Shown: positions 10,419-10,423 of the stretch, one piece after another | Position numbering within the stretch: the first letter of the stretch is position 1 | Layout: every line of letters starts with the position of its first letter | DNA from: an uncultured Acetobacteraceae bacterium | GTDB taxonomy: Bacteria > Pseudomonadota > Alphaproteobacteria > Acetobacterales > Acetobacteraceae | DNA length: 10,423 nucleotides | Direction: 5' to 3' | NCBI GenBank assembly: GCA_937874445.1 | Contig: CALNAL010000020.1 | Location: 1-10,423 of the forward strand | Translations under genes and position numbers: made by a program | The notes under the pieces: generated by a model | Told to the model about the DNA's origin: nothing | What the model saw: only the letters and a program-made list of their open reading frames with translations | The model's database searches: none

Positions 10419-10423
10419 ACCTT

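Noticed and set aside
10295..10423. CRISPR array
   Set aside because: The palindromes differ from each other and there are no identical direct repeats with regular spacers.

Overview
The window is GC-rich (roughly two thirds G+C) and all seven recognisable genes lie on the minus strand. Read in the direction of transcription (high to low coordinates) the order is zapE, mdh, sucC, sucD, sucA, sucB, lpdA. This mdh-sucCDAB-lpdA order, with the ZapE/AFG1-type ATPase just upstream, is the classical TCA-cycle cluster of Alphaproteobacteria. The LDH-like malate dehydrogenase, the codon bias and the palindromic repeat upstream of zapE make Rhodospirillales/Acetobacteraceae my best guess; the family-level placement is inference.

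Layout. 10423-10224: a region without a gene, holding three consecutive inverted repeats (10297-10418) and a candidate zapE promoter. 10223-9078: zapE, followed directly by a good intrinsic terminator (9074-9028). 9027-8909: the mdh upstream region, which must hold the main promoter of the TCA operon, although no strong consensus is visible. 8908-5872: mdh, sucC and sucD, tightly packed (an 11-nt gap, then overlapping stop and start). 5871-5667: a 205-nt spacer before sucA containing a very stable GC-rich hairpin, a smaller palindrome and at most a weak promoter. 5666-18: sucA, sucB and lpdA, with gaps of 57 and 3 nt. Only 17 bases remain past the lpdA stop, so the operon's end or continuation is not visible.

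How the genes work together. SucA (E1), SucB (E2) and Lpd (E3) form the 2-oxoglutarate dehydrogenase complex, which makes succinyl-CoA, CO2 and NADH. SucCD converts succinyl-CoA to succinate with substrate-level phosphorylation. Mdh oxidises malate to oxaloacetate. Succinate dehydrogenase and fumarase, needed to link succinate to malate, are not in the window. ZapE is a separate transcription unit and not a TCA enzyme. All seven proteins look intact, with their key catalytic residues visible.

This is mostly an ordinary core-metabolism region. I found no undescribed enzymatic or defence system. The items worth a second look are non-coding: the composite palindromic element upstream of zapE, the structured sucD-sucA spacer, and a possible leaderless zapE transcript.
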